Shown here in pieces: positions 1 through 5,486 of a DNA stretch of 12,038 nt. How positions within the stretch are numbered: position 1 is the first letter of the stretch; every line of letters begins with the position of its first letter. The position numbers and the translations under genes were made by a program. The DNA is taken from positions 569,212 through 581,249 of the forward strand of contig MU646447.1 in the NCBI GenBank assembly GCA_026770585.1, read 5' to 3'. The DNA is from Baffinella frigidus (taxonomy: Eukaryota > Cryptophyceae > Cryptomonadales > Baffinellaceae). The notes under the pieces are model-generated. The model made no database searches. It had not been told where the DNA came from and worked only from the letters and a program-made list of their open reading frames with translations.

Positions 1-90
1 AGGGAGAGAGGGAGAGAGGGAGAGAGGGAGAGAGGGAGAGAGAGAGAGAGAGAGAGGGAGAGAGGGAGAGAGGGAGAGAGAGAGAGAGTG
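1..90. repeat. GA-rich microsatellite
   Basis: A pure purine tract of GGGAGAGA and GAGA units starts at the first base, so its true length is unknown. It probably lies in the intron upstream of the first exon seen here. Such tracts vary in length and can adopt triplex (H-DNA) structure, but nothing here shows a function. Confidence 0.95.
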
Positions 91-96
91 AGAGCC

Positions 97-281
97 CTAC
101 CGCACGAGGCTATGCCATTGCTCAATCTAAACCCCGGGGTTGAAATTGTGTAGTAATTTTCATGTGTTTGGTCGGATAGAAAGACTCGATACACGCGTTG
201 CGTGTAGGCACGTGACCAACTCCCATACACAACGGTACACACGACTTTTATTCTGGGTGCACGGGTAGCCTCGTGCGGTAG
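97..281. mobile_element. Foldback element, family FB-1b, copy 1
   Basis: Perfect 16-bp terminal inverted repeats, CTACCGCACGAGGCTA (97-112) and its complement (266-281), enclose about 150 bp. The interior carries the core GTGTAGTAATTTTCA at 148-162, also found in families FB-1 and FB-2. The ends resemble those of the element at 4087-4267. It has no coding capacity, so it is a non-autonomous MITE-like element. I see no clear target-site duplication. Confidence 0.75.
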
Positions 282-354
282 TCCCGAAGTCGTTTTCAAT
301 CATTCTGATTTCGTGGTTGTATGAGTATCCGATAAACTTGGATAATTTTGGCAG

Positions 355-400
355 GACGATTCTCGAGCATCTCTTCCATGAAGGCCTTCAGGCGAGGCTG
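355..400 (+). pseudogene. Echo of Ex1, 5' half (M16 peptidase)
   Basis: After an acceptor (TTTTGGCAG) this segment reads TILEHLFHEGLQARL, nearly identical to the first half of Ex1 at 606. It stops where the 5' arm of a foldback element begins (GTAGAGCGCTG at 400), which creates an immediate TAG. It is therefore an exon copy cut by an insertion and is unlikely to be spliced productively. Confidence 0.7.
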
Positions 401-486
401 TAGAGCGCTGTGCAGAGAAGTTGGCCACCGGAAACAACGCCAAATCGAGAAATTGGAGCCATTTTGTCAACTCTTGAGAAATTTAG
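400..486. mobile_element. Half of a foldback element, family FB-3
   Basis: This matches the left half of the complete element at 7314-7498, including GAGCGCTGTGCAGAGAAGTT and the stretch around GAGAAATTGGAGCCATTTTG. The right arm is missing. It begins inside the Ex1 echo, exactly where intact Ex1 continues with TACAAGATGG, so it marks an insertion point whose far side was later lost or rearranged. Confidence 0.65.
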
Positions 487-519
487 ACCTTTCCCACAAC
501 ATTTACAACCATTTTACGA

Positions 520-600
520 CCTTGGCAACCTTTAGAAGTTATTTTATCTCTTTTAGAAGTAATTTTATCTCTTTGAGAAGTAATTTTATCTCTTCTTCTT
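520..600. repeat. Short minisatellite AGAAGTAATTTTATCTCTT
   Basis: About three tandem copies of a 19-bp unit (AGAAGT[T/A]ATTTTATCTCTT) run up to a pyrimidine-rich stretch, TCTTCTTCTTGGCAG. That stretch serves as the polypyrimidine tract and acceptor of Ex1. Confidence 0.8.
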
Positions 601-605
601 GGCAG

Positions 606-707
606 GACGATTCTCGAGCATCTCTTCCATGAAGGCCTCGAGGCGCGGCTGTACAAGATGGCCGTCTCCCCACAGGCGCCCTTTTTCAGCGCCAGCACGT
701 CCCTAAG
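606..707 (+). CDS. Exon 1 of an M16 (PQQL-like) zinc metallopeptidase, internal exon
   Basis: This exon encodes part of the C-terminal half of the first M16 domain. M16 enzymes are clamshell zinc peptidases that degrade or process peptides; the HxxEH metal site should lie in exons upstream. The frame starting at 607 reads TILEHLFHEGLEARLYKM, then PFFSASTSL near the end. This fits the family pattern of an L-x-x-x-L/F helix with E-A/N-R-L, followed by the PFFSAS strand. The acceptor is CTTCTTCTTGGCAG and the donor is CTAAG|GTCTTC, leaving phase 2. The gene continues on both sides, so no start or stop is expected. The boundary before base 606 and the precise donor are inferred. Confidence 0.65.
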
Positions 708-744
708 GTCTTCGAGGGTTGTTGGATGTGGGTGAGGGCTTAGA

Positions 745-808
745 TTCAGGGTGTAGGGTGTAGGGTGTAGGGTGTAGGGTGTAGGGTGTAGGGTGTAGGG
801 TGTAGGGT
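745..808. repeat. Telomere-like (TGTAGGG)n tract
   Basis: About eight near-perfect GTGTAGG heptamers read on the plus strand. The same heptamer appears as CCCTACA, in the opposite orientation, from about 11719 to the end of the window. Confidence 0.95.
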
Positions 809-816
809 TCCTGAAC

Positions 817-838
817 CAGCAGCCAGCACATCCGTCAG
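817..838 (+). pseudogene. Echo of Ex1, 3' end only
   Basis: CAGCCAGCACATCCGTCAG followed by GTCCTTG matches the last codons of Ex1 and its donor (CCAGCACGTCCCTAAGGTC). It is only about 22 bp, so the call rests on similarity plus recurrence of the same segment at 1079 and 1311. Confidence 0.5.
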
Positions 839-916
839 GTCCTTGCATGTGGGTTATTGGACACGAAAATAGTGGAAGGGTGGCAAGTGCTGGTGCGAAA
901 CCGTCAACGTTTTTCG

Positions 917-951
917 AAATGGCCGTCTCCCCGCACGCGCCCTTTTTCAGC
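917..951 (+). pseudogene. Echo of Ex1, middle part
   Basis: This matches Ex1 from ATGGCCGTCTCCCC to CCCTTTTTCAGCG with few changes (residues MAVSP.APFFS). The match stops abruptly at 951. The remaining part of the exon (CCAGCACGTCCCTCAG) reappears at 1079, as if about 127 bp had been inserted in this copy. Confidence 0.65.
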
Positions 952-1078
952 GATCATGGTCGTTGATGTTTGACGAATTCCTTGTTCTGGCCCTGAGACG
1001 TAACATATTGTGCTGGCCCTGCCACTCATCGGACTTCGAGGAGATTTTGAATAACCCTTAAGCGATAAGACCTAGGAC

Positions 1079-1094
1079 CCAGCACGTCCCTCAG
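1079..1094 (+). pseudogene. Echo of Ex1, 3' end with donor
   Basis: CCAGCACGTCCCTCAG followed by GTCCTG matches the end of Ex1. It probably belongs with 917-951 as one split copy. The text after its donor (CCCTGAGACGT, TTATGTTTGAC) resembles sequence at 960-1010, so part of the neighbouring intron was also duplicated. Confidence 0.5.
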
Positions 1095-1189
1095 GTCCTG
1101 TCGCCCTGAGACGTCAACGATTCTGGTCGTTTATGTTTGACCAGTTTGAACCGGGTAGATAGTGCTCTCAAAAGGGTCTTGAGGTTACA

Positions 1190-1302
1190 GGGGTACTTCG
1201 CTCATAAGAAACCAACCCCCCCTGGGACCCTACAGTAGGACCATGCCTAGGGCCCTATGGTGATCCTATGGGGGGTGCAGTTTCTTATGAGCGAGGTACC
1301 CC
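1190..1302. mobile_element. Foldback element, family FB-5, copy 1
   Basis: The inverted arms 1190-1212 and 1280-1302 (GGGGTAC.TCGCTCATAAGAAAC) match with one mismatch. The loop is rich in CCTAGGGCCCTA-type words, as in the other FB-5 elements (4948, 6430, 10442). It ends 8 bp before an Ex1 echo. No coding capacity. Confidence 0.75.
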
Positions 1303-1310
1303 TATAGGGG

Positions 1311-1334
1311 GCAGGCCTTTTTCAGCCGCCAGCA
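1311..1334 (+). pseudogene. Echo of Ex1, 3' third with donor
   Basis: CCTTTTTCAGCCGCCAGCAC and the following CTCCCTCAG|GTGCTC match Ex1 (PFFSASTSL) and its donor. One extra base relative to Ex1 shifts the frame within the copy. It lies directly 3' of the foldback element at 1190-1302. Confidence 0.6.
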
Positions 1335-1382
1335 CCTCCCTCAGGTGCTCGTTCTCGCCCAGAAACGTAAAATGCTGTGCTA

Positions 1383-1536
1383 GCCGCTGTCGAGCGAGTT
1401 TGGCACGAGATCATAAGCCAAGGTCGAAAATAGACCTTGGCCTGTCCATAGGAACCCCCTATGTCCCTAAGGATTTGATCCGTAGGGCCTATGGATTACG
1501 TTTAGATGGACTGCTCCCTTCTCGCTCGGCAGCGGC
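1383..1536. mobile_element. Foldback element, FB-5-like
   Basis: The arms GCCGCTGTCGAGCGAG (1383-1398) and CTCGCTCGGCAGCGGC (1521-1536) are complementary with one mismatch. A second small hairpin (CCAAGGTC / GACCTTGG, 1418-1440) and CCGTAGGGCCTAT-type words lie inside, linking it to the FB-5 group. The next 100 bases (1537-1640) hold nothing I recognise. Confidence 0.6.
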
Positions 1537-1635
1537 GTGTGAAGTGAATCGCTGCATCTTCTCCACCAGTGTACCATATATCCCCTTCACACGTCCACCG
1601 CATATCTTCTTCCCCAATGCGCTGCGTGTGCAGGT

Positions 1636-1700
1636 ACTCGAAACCCGAAACCCGAAATCCGAAACCCGGAACCAGGAACCTTAAACCCTAATCCCTACAC
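1636..1700. repeat. Degenerate CCCGAAA / CCCTAAA repeats
   Basis: Six to eight imperfect heptamers of telomere-like type (CGAAACC, then CCCTAAT). The same texture recurs at 3860-4070, 4750-4940 and 9508-9716. Confidence 0.85.
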
Positions 1701-1703
1701 CAG

Positions 1704-1730
1704 CTTCCCAACGTCAATCATGGAAAGACG
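1704..1730 (+). pseudogene. Echo of Ex2, 5' end
   Basis: CTTCCCAACGTCAATCATGG matches the first 20 bases of Ex2 at 2237 (CTTCCCGACGTCGATCATGG) after the same CACCAG acceptor context, then diverges. The copy is too short to be an exon of its own. Confidence 0.55.
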
Positions 1731-1820
1731 CTCCCCATGTCTGCTTTACAAACCACGGTGCACTTGAGAAGTGATGGCAGCGTAAACCTAAACCCTGCAG
1801 CCTGAACATCAGATTCGCGA

Positions 1821-1993
1821 CCTCACTCTTGGAGACGTGCTGCTCGTAACACGCACCCCTTGCATCCTCAATCTTGGCGTGCTGTTCTTAACACAATCCT
1901 TAATCTTGGAGGGCTGTTCTTAACCTCAATCTTGGGAGTGTTGTTCTTAACCTCAATCTTGGAGTGCTGTTCTTAACACACACACCTTGCATC
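1821..1993. repeat. Minisatellite containing CTCAATCTTGGAGTGCTGTT
   Basis: About five imperfect copies of a CTCAATCTTGGAG.GCTGTTCTTAAC unit, some extended by ACAC(AC)CCTTGCATC, so the spacing varies between copies. The first copy starts in TCACTCTTGGAGACGTGCTG. Confidence 0.85.
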
Positions 1994-1999
1994 TTCTCC

Positions 2000-2075
2000 T
2001 GAACCGTAACCCCTAACCCCTAAACCCCAAACCCTAAAACCTAAACCCTAAACCTTTGACAAAACCCATACCCTA
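2000..2075. repeat. Telomere-like CCCTAAA block
   Basis: Degenerate CCCTAAA, CCCCAAA and CCCTAAAA units in the intron between Ex1 and Ex2. They are too imperfect to be a telomere. Confidence 0.9.
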
Positions 2076-2096
2076 AACCACGTATGGACGTGGCAG

Positions 2097-2118
2097 CTTC
2101 CCAACGCCGATCATGGAA
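2097..2118 (+). pseudogene. Echo of Ex2, 5' end
   Basis: After GGCAG the sequence CTTCCCAACGCCGATCATGG matches the start of Ex2, then passes into CCCGAAA repeats. It is the second truncated 5' copy upstream of Ex2 (the other is at 1704). Confidence 0.55.
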
Positions 2119-2165
2119 ACCCGAAACCCGATTCCATACACCAGCTTCCCGAAACCGGTTTTGGG

Positions 2166-2233
2166 TGGCACCCTAATCCCTACACCGGGTGACATCCTAA
2201 TCCCTACACCGGGTGACACCCTAATCCCTACAT
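2166..2233. repeat. 24-bp tandem repeat, about three copies
   Basis: The unit is CCTAATCCCTACACC plus GGGTGACAC/T. It runs straight into the acceptor of Ex2. Confidence 0.9.
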
Positions 2234-2236
2234 CAG

Positions 2237-2312
2237 CTTCCCGACGTCGATCATGGAGACGTGCGCGCTCGCCATCTCCGCAGAGGAGGGCCAGGAGCTT
2301 CGCGCCCTCGAG
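2237..2312 (+). CDS. Exon 2 of the M16 (PQQL-like) peptidase
   Basis: The frame from 2238 reads METCALAISAEEGQELRALE at its end, open over the whole 76 bp. In M16 domains this corresponds to the strand after PFFSAS and the E-E-G turn that leads into the long helix encoded by Ex3. The acceptor is CATCAG|C and the donor CTCGAG|GTTTCC; one leading base completes the phase-2 codon left by Ex1, and the exon ends in phase 0. Of the five Ex2-like segments nearby, this is the only one that is complete and in frame, so I take it as the functional exon. The extent of the 5' part (FPTSI) is less certain. Confidence 0.65.
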
Positions 2313-2319
2313 GTTTCCA

Positions 2320-2376
2320 ACCCACAAACCTCCACACTCGACTCTTCACCCCACACTCTAAAACCGACCCAGGCAG
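2320..2376. repeat. Intron segment duplicated at 2576-2636
   Basis: About 57 bp (AACCTCCACACTCGACTCTT onward, to GACCCAGGCAGA) is repeated almost exactly after the Ex2 echo at 2473-2568. The duplication unit is therefore exon plus adjoining intron, roughly 250 bp. Confidence 0.9.
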
Positions 2377-2472
2377 ACGTTACACCCTAGACTGGGTAGG
2401 GGTTTCCTCCAGACCCTGTGTTTAGGGTGTGGGGTGTGGAGCGGGAAATTTGCGTTGGGGGTTGGAACGCAG

Positions 2473-2568
2473 CGTTCCGACGTCGATCATGGAGTCGTGC
2501 GCGCTCGCCATTTCTGGAGAGGAGGGCCAGGAGCTGGAGAGGGGCGCCAGGAGCTGCGTGCCCTCGAG
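2473..2568 (+). pseudogene. Echo of Ex2, full length but frameshifted
   Basis: It is nearly identical to Ex2, with an acceptor (ACGCAG|C) and a donor (CTCGAG|GTCGTC). An internal tandem duplication around GGCCAGGAGCTGGAGAGG adds 20 bases, so the frame after EEGQELE becomes RGARSC instead of RALE. It could still be recognised by the spliceosome and would then break the reading frame. The start reads IMESCALAISGEEG. Confidence 0.75.
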
Positions 2569-2575
2569 GTCGTCT

Positions 2576-2636
2576 CAACCCCCAAACCTCCACACTCGAC
2601 TCTTCACCCCACACTCTAAAACCGACCCAGGCAGAA
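2576..2636. repeat. Second copy of the duplicated intron segment
   Basis: This is the partner of 2320-2376 and follows the Ex2 echo at the same distance. The two copies are nearly identical, so the duplication is recent compared with the other echoes. Confidence 0.9.
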
Positions 2637-2647
2637 ACTAGACGACC

Positions 2648-2722
2648 CCCACAGCACAGCCCAGGCACAGCACAGCACAGCTCAGCTCAGCACGCACAGC
2701 ACATCACAGGCACCGCACAGCG
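2648..2722. repeat. CACAG-type short repeat
   Basis: Irregular CACAG, GCACA and CTCAG words make up a low-complexity tract. Confidence 0.85.
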
Positions 2723-2798
2723 TGGGAGCACAGAGCCCTGTCGAAACCCCTACCCAGTCTGGGGGGTAAGGTCTCCTGCCTGGGCCGCGTTCATCCCC

Positions 2799-2888
2799 GT
2801 GATGAGTGAACAGGCGTCTTTTCTCGGTCGTGATGAGTGAACAGGCGCCTTTTCTTGACCGTGATGAGTCAAGCGGCGTCCTTTCTGC
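2799..2888. repeat. 31-bp minisatellite, three copies
   Basis: The copies start at 2799, 2830 and 2861 with GTGATGAGTGAACAGGCG, GTGATGAGTGAACAGGCG and GTGATGAGTCAAGCGGCG. The period is not a multiple of three, so it is not a coding repeat. Confidence 0.9.
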
Positions 2889-2906
2889 CTGGACCGCTTG
2901 CCAATT

Positions 2907-3166
2907 GTGCGAGCCATCTCAGCCGAGGAGGGGGAGGCCACTCGAGGCTAGAAATGTGACTATTTTAAAATAGTCATTCTTTTACACGTGAAGAAAAAAA
3001 GAATTGGGTAGTAATTTTCACACAAATTGGGGCATTTGGTCACGTATCTCAAGTTACGACTTGAAATATGTGACCAAACATGCCCGTGCCTAGTACTAAA
3101 TTTAACAACCCCACATTTGAAATAGTCCCACTTCCAGCCTCGAGTGGGGAGCTGAGTGCCCTCGAG
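2907..3166 (+). pseudogene. Echo of Ex2 split by a foldback element
   Basis: The left part, 2907-2937 (TGTGCGAGCCATCTCAGCCG then AGGAGG), matches Ex2 around CALAISAEEG. The right part, 3148-3166 (GGAGCTGAGTGCCCTCGAG), matches the Ex2 end (QELRALE). The 210 bp between them are the FB-1 element at 2938-3147. If the element is removed, the two parts abut roughly where Ex2 continues. The last base of the exon is followed by GG, so the donor is lost. Confidence 0.7.
2938..3147. mobile_element. Foldback element, family FB-1, copy 1
   Basis: The ends CCACTCGAGGCTAGAAATG and its near-complement finish at 3147. An inner arm, GGTCACGTATCTCAAG..CTTGAAATATGTGACC, forms a central hairpin. It contains the core GGGTAGTAATTTTCA (3006-3020) and CTAGTACTAAATTTAAC. 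It is the same family as 8288-8499 and 8991-9197 but in reverse orientation. Non-autonomous. It sits inside an Ex2 echo. Confidence 0.85.
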
Positions 3167-3175
3167 GGTCCCAAC

Positions 3176-3470
3176 CACCAAACCCTAAACTCCAAACACC
3201 AAACACCAAACACCAAACACCAAACACCAACCCCCAAACACCAACCCCCAAACACCAAACCCCAAACACCAAAACCCAGACCCCAGACCCCAAACCCCAG
3301 ACCCCAAACCTCAAACCCCACACCCCACACCCCACACCCCAAAACCCAAACCCCGAACCTGACGCCTGGAACACCAACCCCCAAACCCCAAACCCCAAAC
3401 CCCAAACCTAGGACTCTAAACCGCCCAAACCCCTAGACGCCAACCCCCCAACCCTAAGCACGTACCCAAG
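3176..3470. repeat. Degenerate CCCCAAA / CAAACAC block
   Basis: Nearly 300 bp of AAACACC, CCCCAAA, CCCCAGA and CCCCACA units with hardly any G on this strand. The long open frames on both strands here (for example G-F-G-V-W-G repeats on the minus strand) are by-products of the composition. Confidence 0.9.
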
Positions 3471-3547
3471 GTGGTAATGACGGAGGTGGAGCGAGTGAAG
3501 CAGCACGGCTTCCACGATGACGAGATGTGCCGCGCGAAAAGCCAACC
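3471..3547 (+). pseudogene. Echo of Ex3, 3' truncated
   Basis: After the acceptor CCCAAG it reads VVMTEVERVKQHGFHDDEM, almost identical to Ex3. It then acquires a fourth A in GCGAAAAGCC (a frameshift) and dissolves into CCCTAAC repeats, with no donor. The coding part is well conserved, so the copy is recent or recently corrected. Confidence 0.8.
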
Positions 3548-3656
3548 CCTAACCCCTCAAAACGCCCCCACCCCCAACCCCTGCGCCCAATCCCTACCCT
3601 GGATGGTAATCCCCAAACCCCAACCTCCAAACACCACACCCGAACCCCTACCCTAG

Positions 3657-3713
3657 GCGGTGATGGCCGAAGTGGAGAAGGTGGAGCAGCGCGGTTTCAA
3701 GATTCCACGAGGG
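3657..3713 (+). pseudogene. Echo of Ex3, diverged 5' half
   Basis: After CCCTAG the frame reads AVMAEVEKVEQRGF, a diverged form of the Ex3 start. It then has a 5-bp insertion before CCACGAGG and is lost. It has no donor. Confidence 0.7.
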
Positions 3714-3755
3714 ACGCTGCACCACCACCCCCCCTGATCCCAATCGCTGCGCTAG

Positions 3756-3848
3756 GTAGTGATGACGGAGGTGGAGAGGGTGAAGCAGCATGGCTTCCAT
3801 GAGGACGAGATGCTCCGCGCGAAAGCCAACCTCGTCTCAGACCTCGAG
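3756..3848 (+). CDS. Exon 3 of the M16 (PQQL-like) peptidase
   Basis: Thirty-one codons in one frame, reading VVMTEVERVKQHGFHEDEM then LRAKANLVSDLE. This is the best family signature in the window. M16 C-terminal domains have a long helix with the pattern E-x-x-R-x-x-x-x-G-F/I-T-x-x-E-L/M-x-x-A-K-x-x-L; here it ends with the acidic SDLE. The acceptor is CGCTAG and the donor CTCGAG|GTAATA; both ends are phase 0 and join Ex2 and Ex4. Four other Ex3-like segments lie at 3471, 3657, 4061 and 4458. Only this one is complete with both splice sites. Confidence 0.85.
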
Positions 3849-3857
3849 GTAATACAT

Positions 3858-4060
3858 GTCAAACCCGAAAACGACCTCGCGGTATAGATTTCAGCCCCGG
3901 AAACGCCACACCCGAAACGTCTTTCGATCCCGAACCCGAAACCCCGAACACTTTTATATCAACCCCGAAATCCGAAAACCGGAGCCCGAACCCCTGATCG
4001 CTACACCCGCTGCATAAAATTCCAGACCGAACCCCTGACCCGAAACAAGAGACCCGAAAA
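3858..4060. repeat. Degenerate CCCGAAA repeats
   Basis: The intron after Ex3 begins with imperfect ACCCGAAA-type units (CCCGAAC, CCCCGAAA, CCTGATC). I see no gene in it. Confidence 0.8.
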
Positions 4061-4292
4061 CTCGAGGCTGAGAAGCGCCGCGCGAACCACACGAGGCTAT
4101 CCATGCGAACAGAATCAAAGGACATTTTTAAAAATTGTGGGGAGAATGGTCACGTACCTACACGGAAAGCGTGTAGAATGTCCATCTATTCGACCAAACA
4201 TACCAAAATTACTACACACATGCTTACAATCGACATTTATTATGTTCGCATGGATAGCCTCGTGTGGAAAGCGAACCTCGTCTCTCCTTGAG
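4061..4292 (+). pseudogene. Echo of Ex3 split by a foldback element
   Basis: The left part, 4061-4086, ends CGCCGCGCGAA; the right part, 4268-4292, begins AAAGCGAACCTCGTC and ends CTTGAG|GTATCC. Together they match the Ex3 segment encoding RRAKANLVS. The 181-bp element at 4087-4267 sits between them, flanked by AA on each side, which may be a 2-bp target duplication. Confidence 0.75.
4087..4267. mobile_element. Foldback element, family FB-1b, copy 2
   Basis: The terminal inverted repeats are perfect over 25 bp: 4087-4111 (CCACACGAGGCTATCCATGC plus 5) and 4243-4267. The interior has CCAAAATTACTACAC (4203-4217), the reverse of the shared core, and a small CTACACG..CGTGTAG hairpin. The perfect arms suggest recent insertion. 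There is no coding capacity. Confidence 0.9.
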
Positions 4293-4344
4293 GTATCCCT
4301 TCTGAAACCCTCCCTTTCGTGTTATTTGGGTTTTAAGTATTTGG

Positions 4345-4432
4345 TCTACAACTGTTTTACATGTGTCTATATAACTATTTTACATGTGTCGATCACTGTT
4401 TTACATGCGGGTCTACAACTGTTTTACGTGCG
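4345..4432. repeat. Minisatellite with CTGTTTTACATGTG
   Basis: Four imperfect copies of a unit of roughly 20-25 bp: CTACAACTGTTTTACATGTG, then TATATAACTATTTTACATGT, ATCACTGTTTTACATGCG, and CTACAACTGTTTTACGTGCG. Confidence 0.85.
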
Positions 4433-4457
4433 CCAACCGACGCGGTTTGGGCTTGCA

Positions 4458-4529
4458 AGGGTGGATCAGAACGGCTTCCACGAGGATGCTATGCGCCGCG
4501 CGAAAGCCAACCTTGTCTCCGACCTCGAG
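4458..4529 (+). pseudogene. Echo of Ex3, 5' truncated, donor intact
   Basis: It reads RVDQNGFHEDAMRRAK then ANLVSDLE, with the donor CTCGAG|GTTGTT. It lacks the MTEVE segment, but the rest stays open, with mainly substitutions. If an upstream AG such as TTGCAAG were used it could act as an alternative exon, but it would drop about seven residues. It is the least damaged Ex3 echo downstream of Ex3. Confidence 0.7.
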
Positions 4530-4535
4530 GTTGTT

Positions 4536-4721
4536 AGAGCTATTCTGGTAGGACTTGTCCGTTTTTCGACTTCGCGACTTCGAGACTTGAAGACTTCAGT
4601 TGTACCAAGAGATTTGAAACGGTGCGTTTTAAAACTTTTTACGACCTTTATAACCCTTTTGAAGTCTGAAATCTTGAAATCTCGAAGTCGAAAAGCGGAC
4701 AAGCTCTACCGGAATGGCTCT
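4536..4721. mobile_element. Foldback element next to an Ex3-echo donor
   Basis: The left arm begins AGAGCTATTCTGGTAGGACT (4536) and the right arm ends AGCTCTACCGGAATGGCTCT (4721). Complementarity continues through TTTTTCGACTTCG and the GACTTGAAGACTTCAG region, so each arm is about 60 bp. The element starts 6 bp after the donor of the Ex3 echo. I found no second copy in this window. Confidence 0.75.
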
Positions 4722-4749
4722 ATGCCACGCTTGTTTTGCCACTCGAAGA

Positions 4750-4945
4750 ACCTAATCTAAACCCGAAACCTGAAACCCGAAGCCATACACCCTGGTCCCG
4801 AAAACCGAGACCCGAAACCCCACACCCAACTCCCACACCCAAAAGTCAAAACCCTGAACCGGTTGCGTTCTGAAATTTCCACGTGTTCAACCCTGGTCCC
4901 GAAACCCGAGACCCGAGACACCACGCCCAAACTCCACACTAATAG
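4750..4945. repeat. CCCGAAA repeats with a 50-bp direct repeat
   Basis: A segment of about 50 bp starting CCCTGGTCCCGAAA occurs at about 4791 and 4891, each ending in CTCCACAC-type text. A further 30-bp segment with GCGTTCTGAAATTTCCACGT occurs at about 4856 and 5128, flanking the long foldback at 4948-5097. Confidence 0.8.
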
Positions 4946-4947
4946 GG

Positions 4948-5097
4948 TAACGGCCTGAAAATTGGGTAGTTAGGCCTACGGCATTGCCTAGGACCTCCTA
5001 CCGTAGGCCGAGACGTTTTGGTGCTAGGATCACTCGGCCTACGGTAGGAGGTCCTAGGCAATGCCGTATGCCTAACTACCCCCTTTTCAGGCCGTTA
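4948..5097. mobile_element. Long foldback element, family FB-5, copy 2
   Basis: The arms 4948-5012 and 5033-5097 are almost perfectly complementary over about 65 bp (TAACGGCCTGAAAA at the ends, CCTAGGACCTCCTACCGTAG inside), with a 20-bp loop. As RNA this would be a very stable hairpin. The CCTACCGTAGG and CCTAGG words recur in the elements at 1190, 6430 and 10442. No coding capacity. Confidence 0.9.
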
Positions 5098-5194
5098 GCC
5101 TGTTAACACCCGAAACTCGAAACCCAGAACCGGTCGCGTTCTGAAATTTCCACGTGTGCTCTGGCGTGGCCCCAAATCCGAAACGCTGAACCAG

Positions 5195-5230
5195 GCGGAC
5201 CCGCTGAAGCGGGACCAGCCGCAGAGTTAG
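5195..5230 (+). pseudogene. Echo of Ex4, 5' half, with stop
   Basis: After the acceptor ACCAG it reads ADPLKRDQPQS and then TAG, matching the Ex4 start ADHLERDQLQS. The rest of the exon is absent. Confidence 0.7.
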
Positions 5231-5246
5231 CGTTGGCGGACTATCC

Positions 5247-5292
5247 CAAAGTTGACACCCTGGGCGCGTGGTACAAACCCGTCAACTTTTGG
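5247..5292. repeat. Short inverted repeat AAAGTTGAC / GTCAACTTTT
   Basis: The arms CCAAAGTTGAC (near 5247) and GTCAACTTTTGG (5281-5292) bracket about 24 bp between two Ex4 echoes. It could be the remnant of a small foldback element. Confidence 0.5.
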
Positions 5293-5302
5293 CGCGGGAC
5301 AG

Positions 5303-5350
5303 GCGGACCAGCTGCAGAGCGAGGGCGTCTGCAACCTTCGCGAGCACTTC
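5303..5350 (+). pseudogene. Echo of Ex4 with in-frame deletion
   Basis: After GGACAG it reads ADQLQSEGVCNLREHF and stays open. Compared with Ex4 it lacks five codons (HLERD). The CR codons and donor at its end are replaced by FY and AT-rich text. Confidence 0.7.
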
Positions 5351-5411
5351 TTTTACATTGCTATTTGGACGCGCCTCGTACTAAATAACAAGTCTTTGTA
5401 CCGAGCGATTA

Positions 5412-5470
5412 TCAATTTGTACCACGGGGATAAATGGATGGATCGATTTGTACCACGAGAATAAACGGAC
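5412..5470. repeat. Two-copy repeat ATTTGTACCACG
   Basis: CAATTTGTACCACGGGGATA and CGATTTGTACCACGAGAATA are tandem, with AAA.GGA tails. A third partial copy (GATTTGTACCAGAATC) is at about 5657. Confidence 0.75.
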
Positions 5471-5486
5471 GACCCGGTTTGGGCAG

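Noticed and set aside
483-848. Minus-strand 121-codon open frame with P-Y-T-L-H-P-T repeats
   Set aside because: It is the complement of the TGTAGGG tract and of Ex1, and has the character of low-complexity translation.
1537-1640. Possible additional exon before a GTGCAG|GTACTC donor-like site
   Set aside because: The frame contains no M16-like text and Ex1 joins Ex2 in phase without it.
2799-2888. A coding repeat with MSEQASFL units
   Set aside because: The 31-bp period shifts frame in each copy, so the similarity is at the DNA level only.
3049-3405. Overlapping open frames of 98-118 codons on both strands, with G-F-G-V-W-G repeats on the minus strand
   Set aside because: They are produced by the CCCCAAA/AAACACC repeat, which has no stops in several frames. 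There is no domain, no codon structure and no conserved start.
4137-4760. A 207-codon plus-strand open frame
   Set aside because: It runs through a foldback element, a minisatellite, the Ex3 echo at 4458 and another foldback. Only the echo part looks like protein, so it is not an independent gene.
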